This document shows, piece by piece, positions 37,844-52,800 of a DNA stretch of 64,000 bases (positions are counted from its first letter, which is position 1; the number at the start of each line of letters is the position of its first letter). Origin of the DNA: Echinococcus granulosus (taxonomy: Eukaryota; Platyhelminthes; Cestoda; Cyclophyllidea; Taeniidae); the NCBI RefSeq assembly GCF_000524195.1, contig NW_020170414.1:2149-66148 (forward strand). Reading direction: 5' to 3'. The notes beneath the pieces were generated by a model that searched no databases, had not been told where the DNA came from, and saw only the letters and a program-made list of their open reading frames with translations. The position numbers and the translations under genes were made by a program.

Positions 37844-40800
37844 ATGCTGCACAGCATGACGCTCGAGAGACTCTTAACTTTTCCTGAGAATAACTCTTAT
37901 AGCAACAGCTTACGCAGGTCGAACTTTTTACAGGCTTTTAAAGAAAGTATACAATCATCAAAAGGCATTAAGCGCAAGTTATCCCCGGGTTTCTGCGATG
38001 GAAGAAGAAGTAAATATCGTCATCAGGAAAATTCGTTGGTTTTGCCAATAACTCAATGTGATTCAAAAAGCAAGTTGAACTTCTTACCAATGAACGCGGA
38101 CGTGCTATCCAAGGGTCTATATCTCCCCCCATTGTCCTTGCCTGATTCTCTTAATTCGGCGCATTGGTGTTATACAAAGGTTGGTGTTTTTAGCGATAGA
38201 TATCATCAGCTTCACAAAACAATATTTTGTTAATGTTTTTTTGCGGATTTATAGGTGACAAAAACTTTTTATGATTTTTTAATCTTTAATTACCCCTATT
38301 TTCTGTGTGAGGAACTTTCACATATTTTCATTTTAACTCGCCTAAATCCAGGGTAATTTGCGTAATCCTATAAAATTAACCGAATTTTTGCTAACATTTT
38401 TTGTAAACTGTCTTAGGCCTCCAATTGCTATGAAAAAACACTTAGTGTATGCATTCACCTCTGTGCAAATAAGTCCATTAAAGTAAACTAGTTTACCCAA
38501 ATGATTACTACACCTTACCATTGATCACCTACGCCTTGTGTTTGTGCTATGCTCGATATGCGCAAATGCCCGAATTTTTAAGTCTTTTTTAATTATATAA
38601 CTACTTTGCATGTGTACAATCTTATATTCCAGCACTTTTACCCAATGATTGAAGGCAATTAAATGGGCCAACTTCTCTGAGCTCAAATTGCAACATGCAA
38701 TTACAAAACAGATTTTCTCAGACAGCCATGATGCTTATACGCCTATATTCTTGATCTAGCGCCTGCTTTTAGGAATCTTACCTCTGTTATTTAAAAAAAT
38801 GTTCAAAAATTGTTTTAGATACCGCTCCTTGTCATTCTCTGCATTTTTTCGGATGGAATTAAGATTTATGACCATAAAATTCACCCTGGCTCATCACATA
38901 TATTAAGTCTACGATATGCTAGATGTTAGTATTGAAAGGGTTTAGAACGGAATATCATGATTTTCGTGTTTATAAGTTGCAAAGCAATTCACTTTTACTT
39001 GCTTCTCTTAGAAAGGTTTGGTTCAGTACAAACCGGAATGGGTGTCGCCTAGCTTGTAACGGTTATTTCAAATGACTACTATCAATGCTTTGTTGATAGT
39101 TTAGGTTGTTTTTCTTCCATTTAAAGTTAACACAGCTCTCTGATCTCTTACCAATTTAATGACACGCGAATGAACCAACACAGAACGGGACAGTTAAATT
39201 GCCAATCGTCTAGCCATGTCAAGTGCTGTGAACGGGGCCTATAAAGATGATAAACACCATCCCACAGGTGTAGATAGGAAAGGTTATTAAAATAAACACA
39301 ATCATTATATCTATCCATCATTTGGTTGCAAAGTGGTTTTGCTAAGCCCTTCTTTTCGACTGTTGACTGTCCTGCATTTGGGTAGCTTACCGCACTCCAA
39401 TTTTGGCATAGTCAACATGAGCATATTCGACCCGAATTGTGGAAAATAACAGCACCAAGTCCGCCTAACATTCAGGTGAGTTTCCATCCACAGTCCTAAT
39501 ACGCGGACGACTGAAAGGGCCTCTGCAGTTTTTCGCCTCGCCTTCCGTCCTCCACCCCTCCCGTTCCCTCCCCCTCCTTCCAAACTCACACAATCTTCAG
39601 ATACGGCCGGACAGGCGGACTAAAGGAGGGCGCTCGTCCAGCTTTTGTACAATCGAAGGCGTTTTCCTCTAAACTAATTGTTTGCGTGCCAGCGCCTCAG
39701 ATGCTGTATTTCGGGGACATTTACTATTCATGGTCATATTGGTACCTACCTCTGCTTCTGATGGCGTCCACTTTTACTCCCTTGCCTTTGTCAGCATCGT
39801 CATCTACATTTGCTAATTTTAATTTAAAAAATAGTTGAATAAGTAATTTTAACATGTAAATTTTACCCCTTATTTGCATAAAAATTGTACTTTTATGTCT
39901 AAGTCCGGAGGGAACGCGTTTCTGTCCTTAATAGGGTTGCAAGACTTGTTCCATCGTCAACTTTACCACACAAAATAACGTTGATCACAAGACTGTTTTT
40001 ATTTTCCTCGGAGAAGAGCCTTAGCAAAACAGTCATGGGTGGTCAACATAAGGGATAGACATCTAATTGCCTAATCAACACGTTCAACCAAGGTTAGATG
40101 TAGGATACGGGGCTGAAATCCCACCTCTTTGTTCTCTCCACATGACTTGGTAGGTCTGAGGGTATATGCTTAGCACATCCAATTTTCATGCAGCTACATT
40201 GGTAAATTTGCCCTTCCTCCTTTGGATTTCAGATTTGTCCCAAAAAGCTTGAGTTCACATGGACCATTGAAAACTTCAGTCTCTCTGTTGCTGCACCGGG
40301 TGAAACAGTGGTGTCACAAACCTTCCCCGTTCATGCCAACAAGGACTACGTATGGTAAATTAACCGCATTGATTTCGCCTTGTTTCTTATTCACAATTCC
40401 TCCTTCATGGAACCTGAGATAGCAGTATTATCCAGCAGAGGGGAGGGCTGTCAATCTCACGTCTTACACCTGGCATAGACAAACATATGAAAGTGGATAT
40501 TACTCCTTTTCTACCAGGCAATCGGACCGAACAAATCGCACTTCATAGGCATGAATTCTGGCTGTAAATAAAGAGAAATGAGTAATTAAGAAATCGCCAC
40601 AATGAATCTACTGATTGCGCAAAATGTCTGCGCCCTTTGATCAAAAGCGGTCCGAAAATGATCTCTATCAAATCATGCCATTTACGACAGATGGGGCGGC
40701 GCGGGGGGGCAGGGAGCATAATCCCCAAAATTTTTGTACGCTTTTTAAAGCATTGCATGAAAGGCCTATGCGGTTGCTGTTTGGCTTTCTAGTTTGGAGG

Positions 40801-43800
40801 TTCAAATCCCTCCGCTAAATCTATCCAAGCAGGCAATATCAGCTGGGCCCACTTAACCCTCCCTTTTCCCCCACTCCCCCTTCCGGTTAAAGGTTGCCCA
40901 ATGTTAAATGAGGCGTCTCAATTGTTTATTGTAGGCTAATCACATGCTTTTATTTTTTTTTTCATACAAAAACTTCAAACGAAAGCCTTAACTCGGCCGT
41001 TTTTGGTTTCATTTATATTAAAAAGTGCTGTCTCCATTATCACTCCTATTTCCATCTTCCAATCGGTGGGAGTTTGAAGAGGAATGGCTACAAGGGTACA
41101 ATTTTTTTTCTCGTCTTCATTGTTTCACCAGTAGTTAACAAGAAATTCACTCTTTCACCCAGGTTTGTTAATGTTTGACGTATGTGAGAGACGACAGTGC
41201 CACTGCACTCGCTGCAACACTGGTTAGGTGTTGACTGCAGAGGCGTGGTAGTTAACTTCCACTGTGCGGCTCTTTAGTGCCCATCCCCCGCAAAAAAAGT
41301 AAACTCAGACACAACAGCCATAGTCTGGGAAATAAAAGCCGGTTTTATTGGTCTAGCAGCTTTTATTTCCCTCAGTATATCACGTCATTGTATCCACCGC
41401 CTTGGTTCATATTAACAATTCATGAGCGGATTGGGAAACTCCCTCGTGGACCCGTGAAACTTTTGAGCTCGCTCATTGAAAACTTTTGATCTCATTTGTC
41501 AAGATGGCGATCTTGAAATGGGGAAATGATTGACGAAGAGCCGCAAGCACCCTCCGAGTCCCTCTAAGAAGAGCGTCCAGCCAATTGTCAGGTTGGAAAG
41601 AAAGCTATTGTCTTTGTAGGCCTATAAAGAGGCAGTGACGCTTTGCGCTGGCATTTTATGTGTTTGACATTAAAGTCTTATTGGGAGTGGAAGTGGGACA
41701 GCGCGCTCCTCCGCCAGTGGAACAAATTGCTTGCCTTTAATGGCCTCCTCAATGATCCTGCCCAGACTGTGCAACACACTGGCACAAGTCAAAATTGGTT
41801 TCAGCAAGGCAGACAAACCCGAAAAGTGAGAGATCTATTCTCGTCTACGGCGTGGAAGGCTGTAATGACGTCAGAGGGCAAAAAAACCAGACATTCGTTG
41901 TGTGATGGGTGGTGCAGGCATTAAACAGACTGACAAATCTCTCTGTGTCTACACCCAGTCGTGTAGGTGTCTACATCATCTCTCAACTTCCGACTACTAC
42001 CCCAAACTAGAAACCACAAGTGTAGTCTCGAATCTAGCGTGTGGCGGAATGCTTCACCAAATCTTTCCTTCTTTTCCATTTCTTGCATTGCTCAGACCTA
42101 ATGACAGGGCGGAGGTAAGTCCGGGTGGCATGAAAGTCCCACCAGTCGGTAGGTACTGTGCTAGGTTGGACAAAACCAAGTCGAAGTACACGCTCAGGCC
42201 ACTACAACTCTCGGGAAGAAAAACAATTTACGCAGATTACGTAAGCCATTTAGGACGGAAGTCAGTGGGTTTCTTTTTTCCTTGTTGAGACATCTATAAA
42301 CAATGCCAAGACGGTGCATGGAAAGGAGAAATACAATCTTGCGAGCGGAGTGACGAGCAAAACAGGCATTTTGAAGGTCACTTGCCCTCACATTCACCTA
42401 CAAGTGACCTTGAGTGGTGGTTGCGGGGGTATGCGCTACACCAGTCGCAAATGGCAGATGTCTGCAAGTTGGGTCAATTGGCGGAAAAACACGTGCCTAC
42501 GTGCGTACGTCCGTCCGTACAAGGACAGTCACACGTACGTACAGGGATGCACAAAAAATAGCCTTGAAATGAGAGCAAGAGACGGAGGAGGAGGACACGC
42601 AGACGGAGAGACGCTGGAAAAGCGCCTTGTTTCGTTCCCTGGTTCGCGCAAGGCCGCTCATGACGCGGCTATCTCGGAGGAAGGCGCAGCTGGAGTGGAT
42701 GCCGTACTTTCTCCATGCCTAATAAGTACTGCAGCAGAGCCAAACAAAGTAGAGACTGAGGCACGGGCGGCTTACTTGTGATTACCCGGTTCCCCTCCGC
42801 GATGTGACGCAACAATTGGTAACTAGGTTGTGGGTGGGTGGATGTCCCAAGACATAGTCGGCTAATTTAAGTGAGGCGGGAAAGAGAGACACGTTGGTTT
42901 ACACCGGTAGACTTTTATGTGTCTAGACACAGCTCCACTGTGTTACGGCTGGCACTGGTAAAAGGTAAGCAGAGCTACATTGATGGCTTGGTTTTATTAT
43001 TCATTGAATAAAACATTTTTTGCAGCAATGTGGGTCATGAATCTACAGACTAGAAAGCCGGCTCTAACAGAGCCAATCGGATTAGCCAGGACTGCCACAA
43101 GACTCCACTGTTTAGAAGCAGAAAATCCTTCGGAAGGAGATAGCATAAACAATTTCAATCACAAGTCTGCCATCCTGGATCTCGTAATCTATCCATGGTG
43201 GACTATGATTGCAGGGGCATTTCATAGTTGCATCACCGCCTAGAAAACCGCGAAAATGATTGAGGCAATAAAAGGGTGGAACTCGCGAATGCCCATCGTA
43301 ACTGCGGGAGTGGATTACTAACTCTTGTTGACATCCCGTTGACTTTTATTTTTGAACTGGTGGTGCCATCTCCGCGTGACTGTGAACTTTGTCACCCAGT
43401 CTGAGGCTTGCCTAGCACAGAAAAGTGCGCGTTTGATTTTGTCATGGCAAGGGTGGTTCTGTTGCCCCAAAATGAGGATATTTTACCCGGTACAATTGGT
43501 TCTGCTAAAGGTTTTCCGCGTTTTATCTCCTATTTCCTCCGAAATTACACCATTGTCAAACCTTCGTTTACCTGAGTTTCACATCAAAGAAGGTACAATT
43601 TACGCCGCATTTTGACTGAATTCCATGACCCCGACCCCTTTGAAAGATCGTAGGTGACAGCCTATTCTCACAGTATGTAGCTGAATTCTGTACTAAGCCA
43701 CAGAGAATTTGGTTTTAATTTTTAAAATGCAGCGGAGAAAGGTATAAACAAGACGGAGTGTGTTTTGTGTCAGGCATCAGGTAGAAACACATTTGAGAAA

Positions 43801-46800
43801 ACTTTAACTCCGATCCGGTCTTTTGCTCCGTCTTTCATGCTTTCATCCCTTTTATTTACTTCTACCTTCATGCAGTTTTTCAAGCGCTAACTCGATTTGT
43901 TCAGCAGTTCCTGTAGATAATGAAGGTCTACGTACATGTACCCACATTGTTTGGCTCTGAAAAGTAAAAACTGTGCCACCCGGGAAAGTGCAGTTAAGTA
44001 GGGGGAGATGGTTGAATGGGGTGGGGGGGGAAGAAGGGTAGAAAAATCGGACTGGTAGACGGAGGGAGTTCAAAACGCGACTAGAGCCAATTAGACACTT
44101 GCGTGTTTTGCATTTCATCTGTAACCAGTTTTCGCGCACTTCGACCTTGACTCACCTACTGGACATTTGCGCACTCAGACAGACTTCGCGTTGTTGGCGT
44201 GTTTTGAAGGCTACGCACCACCATCACCACCTCCACGGCAATCTGTGAAAGTCTCGGTGTTTTTCAATTTATCCCCTCCTTGTTTTGCCCTTTCTCACTC
44301 GACGGCAACTTGAGCGGGTAGGCGGAGGAGACGAATGCACAAAACACGCGCGACTGTTGTGTCTGAAGGTGACCTCAAAACACGGATTTTGTGGTCGTTG
44401 CCATGCACGACTAAAAGTTTGAGCTTTTGAGCTAATTTTGTTGGCACTAACGCTGCTTCCTTTGGTCGTAATGGCTGCCGCTACCCACTTGCTTGATGGT
44501 CGAGGGCTGCGCTTCCTCGAAAATTGCTTTTACGGCAGTGATGTAGCCATGTTGTGAAACAGATCCCATCATCGCCGTCTCATTTTGTGTGAGTAACCCT
44601 TACGTACTTGTACATGAGTGGCTCCAATGGCCTTTCATGCCCAGTATACTACTGGTATATTTTTAGGCAGTTCTCAAGGCAAGATTCCTGTTAAAATGCA
44701 GCCGGCATTTCAAGGGAGTTGGTTCAAGTTTAAGATTTCCTTCTTTTTGAGTCACGGTCAGTTAGGATTGGTCGCCATTGAAAGATGTTAAAGATGTGGA
44801 CTTGTTTTCCTCTACTGTCGTTTCACTGCCTATCTTTGGTTTCTTCTCCATCGGCCGAAATAGAAACGATGTTTTTTTCTGGCAAAAAAGACACCGCTTA
44901 GGTTTATTGTCCACACGGAGTGAAGGAGAGAGTAATATAATCCGTTGGTGGCATTTCTAATGGGCAGCGGCACGCAAATGTGGCGTCTGAGTTACCTCTG
45001 AAGGAGTTATAGTGCTTAGGCGTCTAAAAATAACTGGATTGTGCATGGAAGACGGCAATTAAGATCCGGGCGAAAAGCAGGGTAAAGACTTTGTGCGTAG
45101 TTCAGGTGCCAAACAAAGGAGCTGCAGGACCAGTGGTAGTTGGGCAGTGAAGGATGGGAATTGTCCACGCAGATGAATAAATGACATTCCCTTGCCCCTC
45201 CTCAAAGGTCACTTCATGTGGCTCCCCATGGCAAGTGTTCGGAGCTGCGAGACTACGTGTCCGTGTGTTTGGTGATGGAATCGAAGAGGCAACGAGATGG
45301 TCATCCTCCTCAAACCCCAACTGCCGCTGCCTCTCTCCTTCCCGCCCGCTTTCGATGCAGTCTGCTGGATCAACTCGACAGGGTGGCCTACACCAATGGT
45401 AGGTGGAATTCCATCGGAAGACACCCTTTTTTGATATTAAGGCAACAAAAGTGAGCAAAAAGTGTCTAGGACGTGGCGATGGATAGATTGCCTTGGAACT
45501 TGAAAATCTGTGGGGTCCCAAAGTCATATTGCAAGAGACAACAATTATCTCGGTTTGGTCAATTCATGGAGCGTAGAGCAAAGATGATAGATATGTCTAG
45601 TAAATGACATTAATTGTTCGTAAAATGTTTAAATTAACTTTAAATAACAGCTTAGCTCTAGAGGCCCTTTTGCTGAGTCATAGTGATGGCGAATTTTATC
45701 AATTACTTCTTCCATGGCCATCTCTATGGCTTCGGGGGACTCCCAAAGGGTTGCAGTGATTCAATAACCGGGAGCCGTAAATTTTTTAGCCAAGACGAGT
45801 ATTTACAGACCCCTAGATTATAGTCATTGTACCTGTTTACTGGCAGACTTGTCAGAGGGATGAAGTTTTTTACTCAAGGAGGATTCACTCGTAAGAAGGT
45901 AGTGGATTTAGCTAGATCCTTTCACAAATTCTCCTCCTTTGCTAGCTAGCTGGTCTGTCCCGCGAGAGACGAGTAAAGAGGCCCCCTTTTAGATGGCAAA
46001 AGTGTTGACGGAAGTCATTGCCGAAATAAGCGTCTTGGTACTTTCCAGGAGTAGTGGGAGGCAGGAACATCGTCTCAACAGTATGCCTGGTTTTTCTGTC
46101 ATTTGGCCCAATTTTTTGCGCGCGGTGAAACAGCATAATCGCCTAATTTACGTTGTGGAAAAGTGCTACCTTTTTATTGCGACCACACATTTGATGCAGC
46201 GCAGTATGAAGGCGCGCGGTTTTTAGGAAGTGTGCACTACCTCAGGGAACGCCAAAATCGTGGGCCAAATTAGGTGGGAGGTTTCACCTTTTAGGGAAAC
46301 AAGCCTAATTAGGAAGTGTTAGAGGAGATTTGAGAAAAAAGATATTGCCTAGCTAGGCTTTGGGTCCGCGATTCCTGTCAAAAGACATCCAGTCAGACAG
46401 ACGGCGCCTATTCCACAATTCACCTCCACTGTTTAAGTATGGATGGGCCTTGACGGTTCCCCTTGAGGCGGTAGCATTGAATTCGACCACCTTGAACCAC
46501 AGAAAATGCGAAACTTGATTCTTAGTTTCCTGAGCTACTGACAGGCTAATAACTAGGCGAGCGAGGAGAGTTTCATAAATTGGCGGTACTTCTAAGAAGG
46601 CCTGTTGCCGTGGTGGTATGCCAGATGCACCCTATTAATAATAGCGGGTACACGTGTCATGGGCCGGTCATCAAGGTGCCAGGCCGCAGCGGTATTGAGT
46701 GTTTGTACTACCACCGTGAACATTTAACCAACTTGTAGAAGGTCTAATTGTCAATTAGCCTGATTTTGGGCAAGAGGCGAATCTTTTAACTGCCAAATCA

Positions 46801-49800
46801 GGCAGATGAACACAATTTAGCAATTTCGGTGACGAGGCAGCCGTTTCTCTCAATCGGCACCGATAATGAAACGAAGCCGGGCTGTCCTGGAATGGTTTAG
46901 CCATACCACCACGTCGTGGCAGGCTGTAGTCATGTTCGTTTTGGCAACTACATTAACCTCTACAAGTACGCATCAATTTAGGCCTTTATTGGTCAAAGTG
47001 CCAATCTCCTTATCACTGACCCACCTCCATCGGCAAGAAATGTTTTGAAAGTGTCTCTCAGTCTCTTGAATTTAGCCTAATTATTGTGCGATCATTGTCT
47101 GTGGAGTGCCAGGAGTGAGGTGACTTCTGTTTTCTGTAACTCCTTCTCCATAATCAGGGTGAATGGTGACGAGGTTACTTTCATCCCTTGCGGCTTAGAG
47201 AGACCGTTGTCTTTCATCCAACAAATGTTTATCGCAGGTAGATAAATGGATAGGTAGGTAGGAGCGTCGGTAGGGTACAGTACTATTTCATCTTTTACGT
47301 CCACTCCAATCACTTCCCCACTTTCTGGGATGAGAATAATGGACCTTAGGTAAACAAACAGGAGGCAAAACCGTGTCAATTTTCCCCCTTTTTTGATCAC
47401 TTTCTTTTTGGCTTGTTTATAACCGATCTCATTAGTCTCTGACCGCCGACTCAATCTCCGCCTTCACTCATTACTATGTGTCTTTTGGCTCCACGGCCTG
47501 CTGTGGATGTTGGTGGAAATTTGGACGTTCGTGTGCTCTCCTTACTTTGTACGGAGAAATGAATTCCCATCAAAGGATTTAAAGTGGCCTCTAAACATAT
47601 TTCGAGAGGTAAATGCAAATTTAGAAGCAAAATTTGTGAATTTAGGAGTTTGTAAGCGAAGAAAGTCGCGAATCATTTGTTCTCTCTAGTTGGTTCGGAG
47701 ATGCGACTTTTGAAGTGGGTCGTCGTACCTTGCTTCACCGTGATCCCAGGAGCCACCGTCAACTGAACCTAGAATAATCCACTAAAGTATTTCAAGCTGA
47801 ATCTATGTTGCTAATTTTTTTTTTTGGGGGGGGGGGGGTGAATTAACTATTTATTTAACTATAGCATCTCTCTCCCTTGGTTGCTTTAAATACCCCTTTC
47901 GAGATGGGGGAAATTGCTTTTCCAAAAGAGAGATGAAAAAGGCCTGAAATTGCAATTTTTTGGGTGAAAAATCCACCCCAAGGTCGTTTTTCCTTCTCAA
48001 GGGATTTGCATCAACAGCACTGGGTTAAGCAATAATCACGGGAGCTAATTACGTTGGTAACGTGATCTACTACTTAACTTCAGTCAGTAGAATTGTGCTG
48101 TGGTAATGCTAGTCTTAAAACGTTAACTAAAAACCCAAAGGAAATACAAAAACTTGACTTTTTACCATTTGAATGCTGTTAAACTATTGGTGCTTTTTTC
48201 TTTTTTAGAAACAGAGCGATATCACCTTGTAGGTCCAAAAATGGGTCTGGGATTTTGCCGTTTTGTTGAGCGATCTCGGCTCTACCCACCACCAGGCGTT
48301 GACACGAGAAGTACGGCGGTGTCGGGGCGGAAGGATGGTCCACCTGCAGCTTCTGCAACACTAACCACAAATGATCATCTTCTTGTTGGACCCGGTGACC
48401 GCGTCAAATTTTTTGCCGAGGTCAGAAATACTGGATCTTTTTAATTTGCCTTTCTTGATCCTCAGATCATCATCCATCCGCCCGTAGTCCTCCACGAACC
48501 TTTCATTCGATAACGAGCAAAAAAAAACTTGACCTTATTGCGTGTCTCTAAAGTTCCGAACAAAAAACAGTTTCTTATGAATGTTGGCTAATCGTTCTCC
48601 TTTTTCTTTCCCAACTTTCCTTCCACGCCCAGACTCGTATTTGCATGCGGGTTTTCTTAATGGCATTTTTGGGGAATTTTACCCCCCACGCTTCTAACTT
48701 TAATGAGCGGTGAGCGCGGAGGTATGCCACTCCCAAGGTCGAAATCTCATTCCACCGCCATTTCACGCCTTTTGGACATGCGGAAGCTTGGAAAACATGG
48801 TGAAATCTAACCTCGTGATTACGTATAACTTTCCGACCATAACCCTGTAGTACTTGTCATTCCCAAAGTTGTTGCCCTTCCAAGATGGGACTAAGGGGAG
48901 CCTCTGTTAAACCACCTCAGCCTTTGCGCAGTTGAATAAGGCATGTATTGTCTCCTTGGGAGAAGAGAGAATTGAATCCACAGGCTACGTCCTGTTTGCT
49001 CTCAATTGACAAGTAGTGGCCTTATGTGTCTGCACAAGTAATGACCCGGAAAACGGCGTGAAGCTCTGCATAGCCTGCCCGAAGCTTGTCGTACTGAGGC
49101 CTTCCGACGTCCAGAATTGATGCCTAGCCATCTTCATGCCATGTCTAGTAAACGTATTGAAAGGTAAACGCCAAAGCAGCTACCGCCAATAACCTCGCCA
49201 TGTTTTCCTGCATGAGTTAGTTGAGCATTGGGAAATCGTCTCAAGGTTGCCTGCCCCACCTACTGTGTCATGTGCGGGATCGGGTCGCCTTGTTGTTTGT
49301 GTGGTTGTGTTGTGTATGACACAGTTAATCGACAAGGTCGGTCAGTTTCCGCCGAGTAGGTCACAGCTGCCCCAGACTCAATCCTCCCCGGCCCCCTGCC
49401 TCACCCCTTGATGTTTGCCTTTGTTGTGCCTGTGCTTTTTCTCCACCTTGCCTCCAGCTCTGTTAGCCACTTTGCGAGCTTGATTTAGAGGACATTTTTC
49501 CTTTTTTCTTTCCTGTTTGATCACAAGAATGCCGATGTTTCCCGCGTGTCTTTTGTTGTCAAATGTTTTCGAAAACATCACTCGAATTGCTCATCCGAAG
49601 ATGTTTTGCTGTTCGCGTGAATCACAAAGCCTCCACGTACACAGCGGCCTCATATCTAGAGGTGAAATGGTCTTTTAACTGGTTCCAGTCTTGATCGGTG
49701 AGGCAAGAGCTGCGGGAGGCTCCTTCATTGAAACCAAGGTAGCCTTAGAAATACGAACGCAATGCTTTACAGGTTCTTGTTCCGCCATAGGAAATAGTAA

Positions 49801-52800
49801 GGAATTCAATACACCAGTCCGAAGGCAAATGCACGGAAGGTTCATACGAGGTATCGTCTTAGGGCTGCGTGTCGAAGGAGCTATAAAATTTATGGATGTG
49901 AAGATAGCTAAATCCCGTAGGGCCTGCAGCATGAGTGGTATGAAGAGACCTCCACCCGCCATCAGGACTCCAAGGTGCCCGCTTATTACCATATACAAAT
50001 AAAACACTTGTCCTTGAAATGCATCTGTTCTACACCCCACATTAGATATTCTGGATTGAAGAGGAGGTCCACACTTCCGCCTCTGAAGACATTCCCTCCA
50101 ATGCTGATTCCATGGACGGTTGCGACTGTCCTTCCGAAGTGCAGACGTCTACAGACCTTCACACCGACCTCGAACGCCTTCTCCTCTCCAACTGTCTGGC
50201 TGATGTCACGGTTACTGTGGCTACAACAGCAATGCAGAAGAAGTGTAGCAGCACTGCTCTTGTCGACATCCCTCACCTTTCCTTCCCCATAGCTTGCGAC
50301 TGCAGTGACTGCGTAGCACCAATGCAAGGCACCCTTGAATTCCACGCACATAAGGCAATACTAGCTGGTAAATTTACCCACTTCTTGGGTGACTAAAAAT
50401 TATCAGCAACAAATAATTCGAAAGTAGTTTCACGGTTATCAATGTGGCATCACATAATACGATTCTCGAGACATTGCAGTGGATTTAAACCCAGTTCTAT
50501 TGATTAAGGTTGGTAAACCAATCGATTTGCAAGGGGTGAATACTACTGAAATGTGGAGAAGTTATTTTAGTAGCACTGACACTTGTTGCATTTTTTTCAG
50601 GTATTTTGATTTTTTTGATTTTGCAGAGCCACTAGGCATACGAATCTGGATGCAGATTTAGTACAAATGTACAGAGCGATAAAGATACCACCGGTGTAGG
50701 AGCTATGGGTGTCGAATCCAAATGGCAGGAGTGTGAAACGGCTCACAAATTCAAATGTGCAACCAAAACAGCTGCCTATTAGCCACAATTCTAAAAATTT
50801 TTTTTTCCAAAGCCACAGTATAGTGGACAGTAAATCCTTTTTGCGTGACACCTTGTTTAATGATAAGCCAGAGTGGGAAACGCAATTGAATGTTTTGAGA
50901 TAAGAAAAACAATCCTAAGAATTTTTATCCCTGATCACGCCTTCATTATTGTCTTAGCCGCATCTCCAAAGCTCCTGCGAATATTCTCGTCCAGAAACGC
51001 TGGCCAGCTTCGTGAGGCCACGCGGAAACTTGTGTTTTGTGGTTCTGGCATCAATTCTGACGTGATCCCGATTTTTCTGCGCTACGTTTACACCAATCGA
51101 ATTGATCGGGCAGTGAGCCACACCCAGCTGGTCTCCCTCCTTCGGCTGTCCTATCAGGTGAAGTAGGAAATTTACACTTTAAAATACACCATTGGAGGGT
51201 AAATGGACCGGCTGAGTTGTATCTCAGTCTGTTACATACTACTCAAGTACAAAAGTAGCCTCACCATAAACTGAAAGAGAGCCAGGAGACTACTAAGTCA
51301 GTGCTTTATGTCGCTGCCTTGGGGGCTGCAATGTCAAATATTATCTTGTTGCGTAGTTCGCCCTTATCTCTTGAGCGTCGTCCTCATAGTCCCTTCCGCC
51401 TCTCCCTCGGTGGTTAGTCTTCCAATTCGGCCGTTATAAGATACCCCAGTAGTTTATAAACACCTGCGAAACGGCCGAACACTATGGTAGAATTTCAAAC
51501 AGGAAGACTTCCAAATCCATTAAAAGTTCCCATTTTGAACTATATCATGTGGCATCATTCGATACATGTGTGTTACTGACGGTGAAGCACTATTCCACAT
51601 TTCGTAAATCATTCGCCTCTCCGATCGAACTTCACCAAGGCGGAAAAGTCACTTACGGCAAAAAGCGATTATGTAGAACTACGTTCTGTGCTAAGGAATC
51701 TTTAATTTTTATCACTTTAGTGCTGCCCATCGACCTATCGAGGTTAGCCTCGGCTTCTTGTCCCATGCAGAGGCACCCAGTCTTTACAGCTTGAGCATCA
51801 TTAACAGTTTCCTCATAGACGAAGGCCACTGGTGACAACTTTCAACTCGGTTAAGTGAGATGGTACTTAAGGACTGCCATTTGTACAGAACTGGTTGCCT
51901 AAAGTAGTTATAGGTTTACCATCCTTCGTGTAGACGCTCTTTCCTTCATGAGCAGGATGCAGTCGGCAAAATGGGGATCCTTGCTATTTTGGAATAAGTT
52001 CATCCACGTTGTTAACGACGTAAAGCTTGAGTCATTGCTGAAGATGTTGGAATATACCGGTTATGATCATTATAGGGCTTGGAGGATAAGTAACGTAGAT
52101 GGCATGAGCAGAGCTCCATGTCAATGGTAAAGGGGCTGATTTGGGGCAGTTTTTTCCTTTTTGACGGTAAAATTTAGGGTCTGAAGGATGAGAAGTGTGC
52201 TAGGCAGTTGTGAGAATCAGTTATATATTTCCACTAGACCTGCTTGGAATAGGGGAGATTCAAGGGCCATTCCAAGGTTTAAACTTCTCCAGCTAGTTAT
52301 AAAACAGCAACTTTGTTATTTTTGCCTACTTATTTGAGAAAGACAATACAAGTGATAGCGCTGGAGAAACACTGGACCATCAAAAGAACCAACATTAACT
52401 TCCTTGGTGATCTAGACCGCTCACTATTTGCGATTTATGGGTATAAATAGCTATTTGGAACACCTGTTCATTCGACGTTTGGATACGCCCCACACTTGTG
52501 TCATGCTGACGAGAAGTGACCAACACCAAAAAGTTTTTTTTTTCGCTTAGATTGAATAGCAACTACGCTCGGTTAGTGGCATCATAGGTTGCAGATAAAT
52601 TCAACCCTAACTACCACTATCCGAATTCAACTTTCTCCCCTTATTTGCTCATTTACAAGTTTGGCATGAACAGAACATCGGTTGTGCGCCTACTTAAACC
52701 TATAAAGTTACGTGCCCTGGATTATGCATGGTCCTATGGAAAGAGCTATAAAAAGGCAAAATTCGGAGATAAAATGCAGAAAAAATTGCCCTGAACAGTA

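Noticed and set aside
37844..38179. A separate short gene
   Set aside because: Its end (AHWCYTK, donor at 38180, phase 0) joins smoothly to the MATH exon at 40233 and matches the SWCYT lead-in of SPOP, so it is exon 1 of that gene.
40799..40809. tRNA gene (GGTTCAAATCC within GGAGG...CCTCC)
   Set aside because: A T-arm-like hairpin exists, but the loop is one base too long and no matching acceptor or anticodon arm lies upstream.
41643..42781. Protein-coding gene inside SPOP-like intron 2
   Set aside because: Three overlapping plus-strand frames of 93-155 codons occur, but with low-information composition, no domain and no supporting splice signals.
45102..45527. Minus-strand ORF of 141 codons
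   Set aside because: It is the antisense shadow of the SPOP-like MATH exon at 45208-45398, whose plus-strand translation matches the family.
49675..50040. Minus-strand gene of about 120 codons
   Set aside because: The plus strand is open over nearly the same interval, the minus frame runs into the splice acceptor of the BTB exon, and I recognise no family. It may be an eroded insertion, but I cannot support a call.
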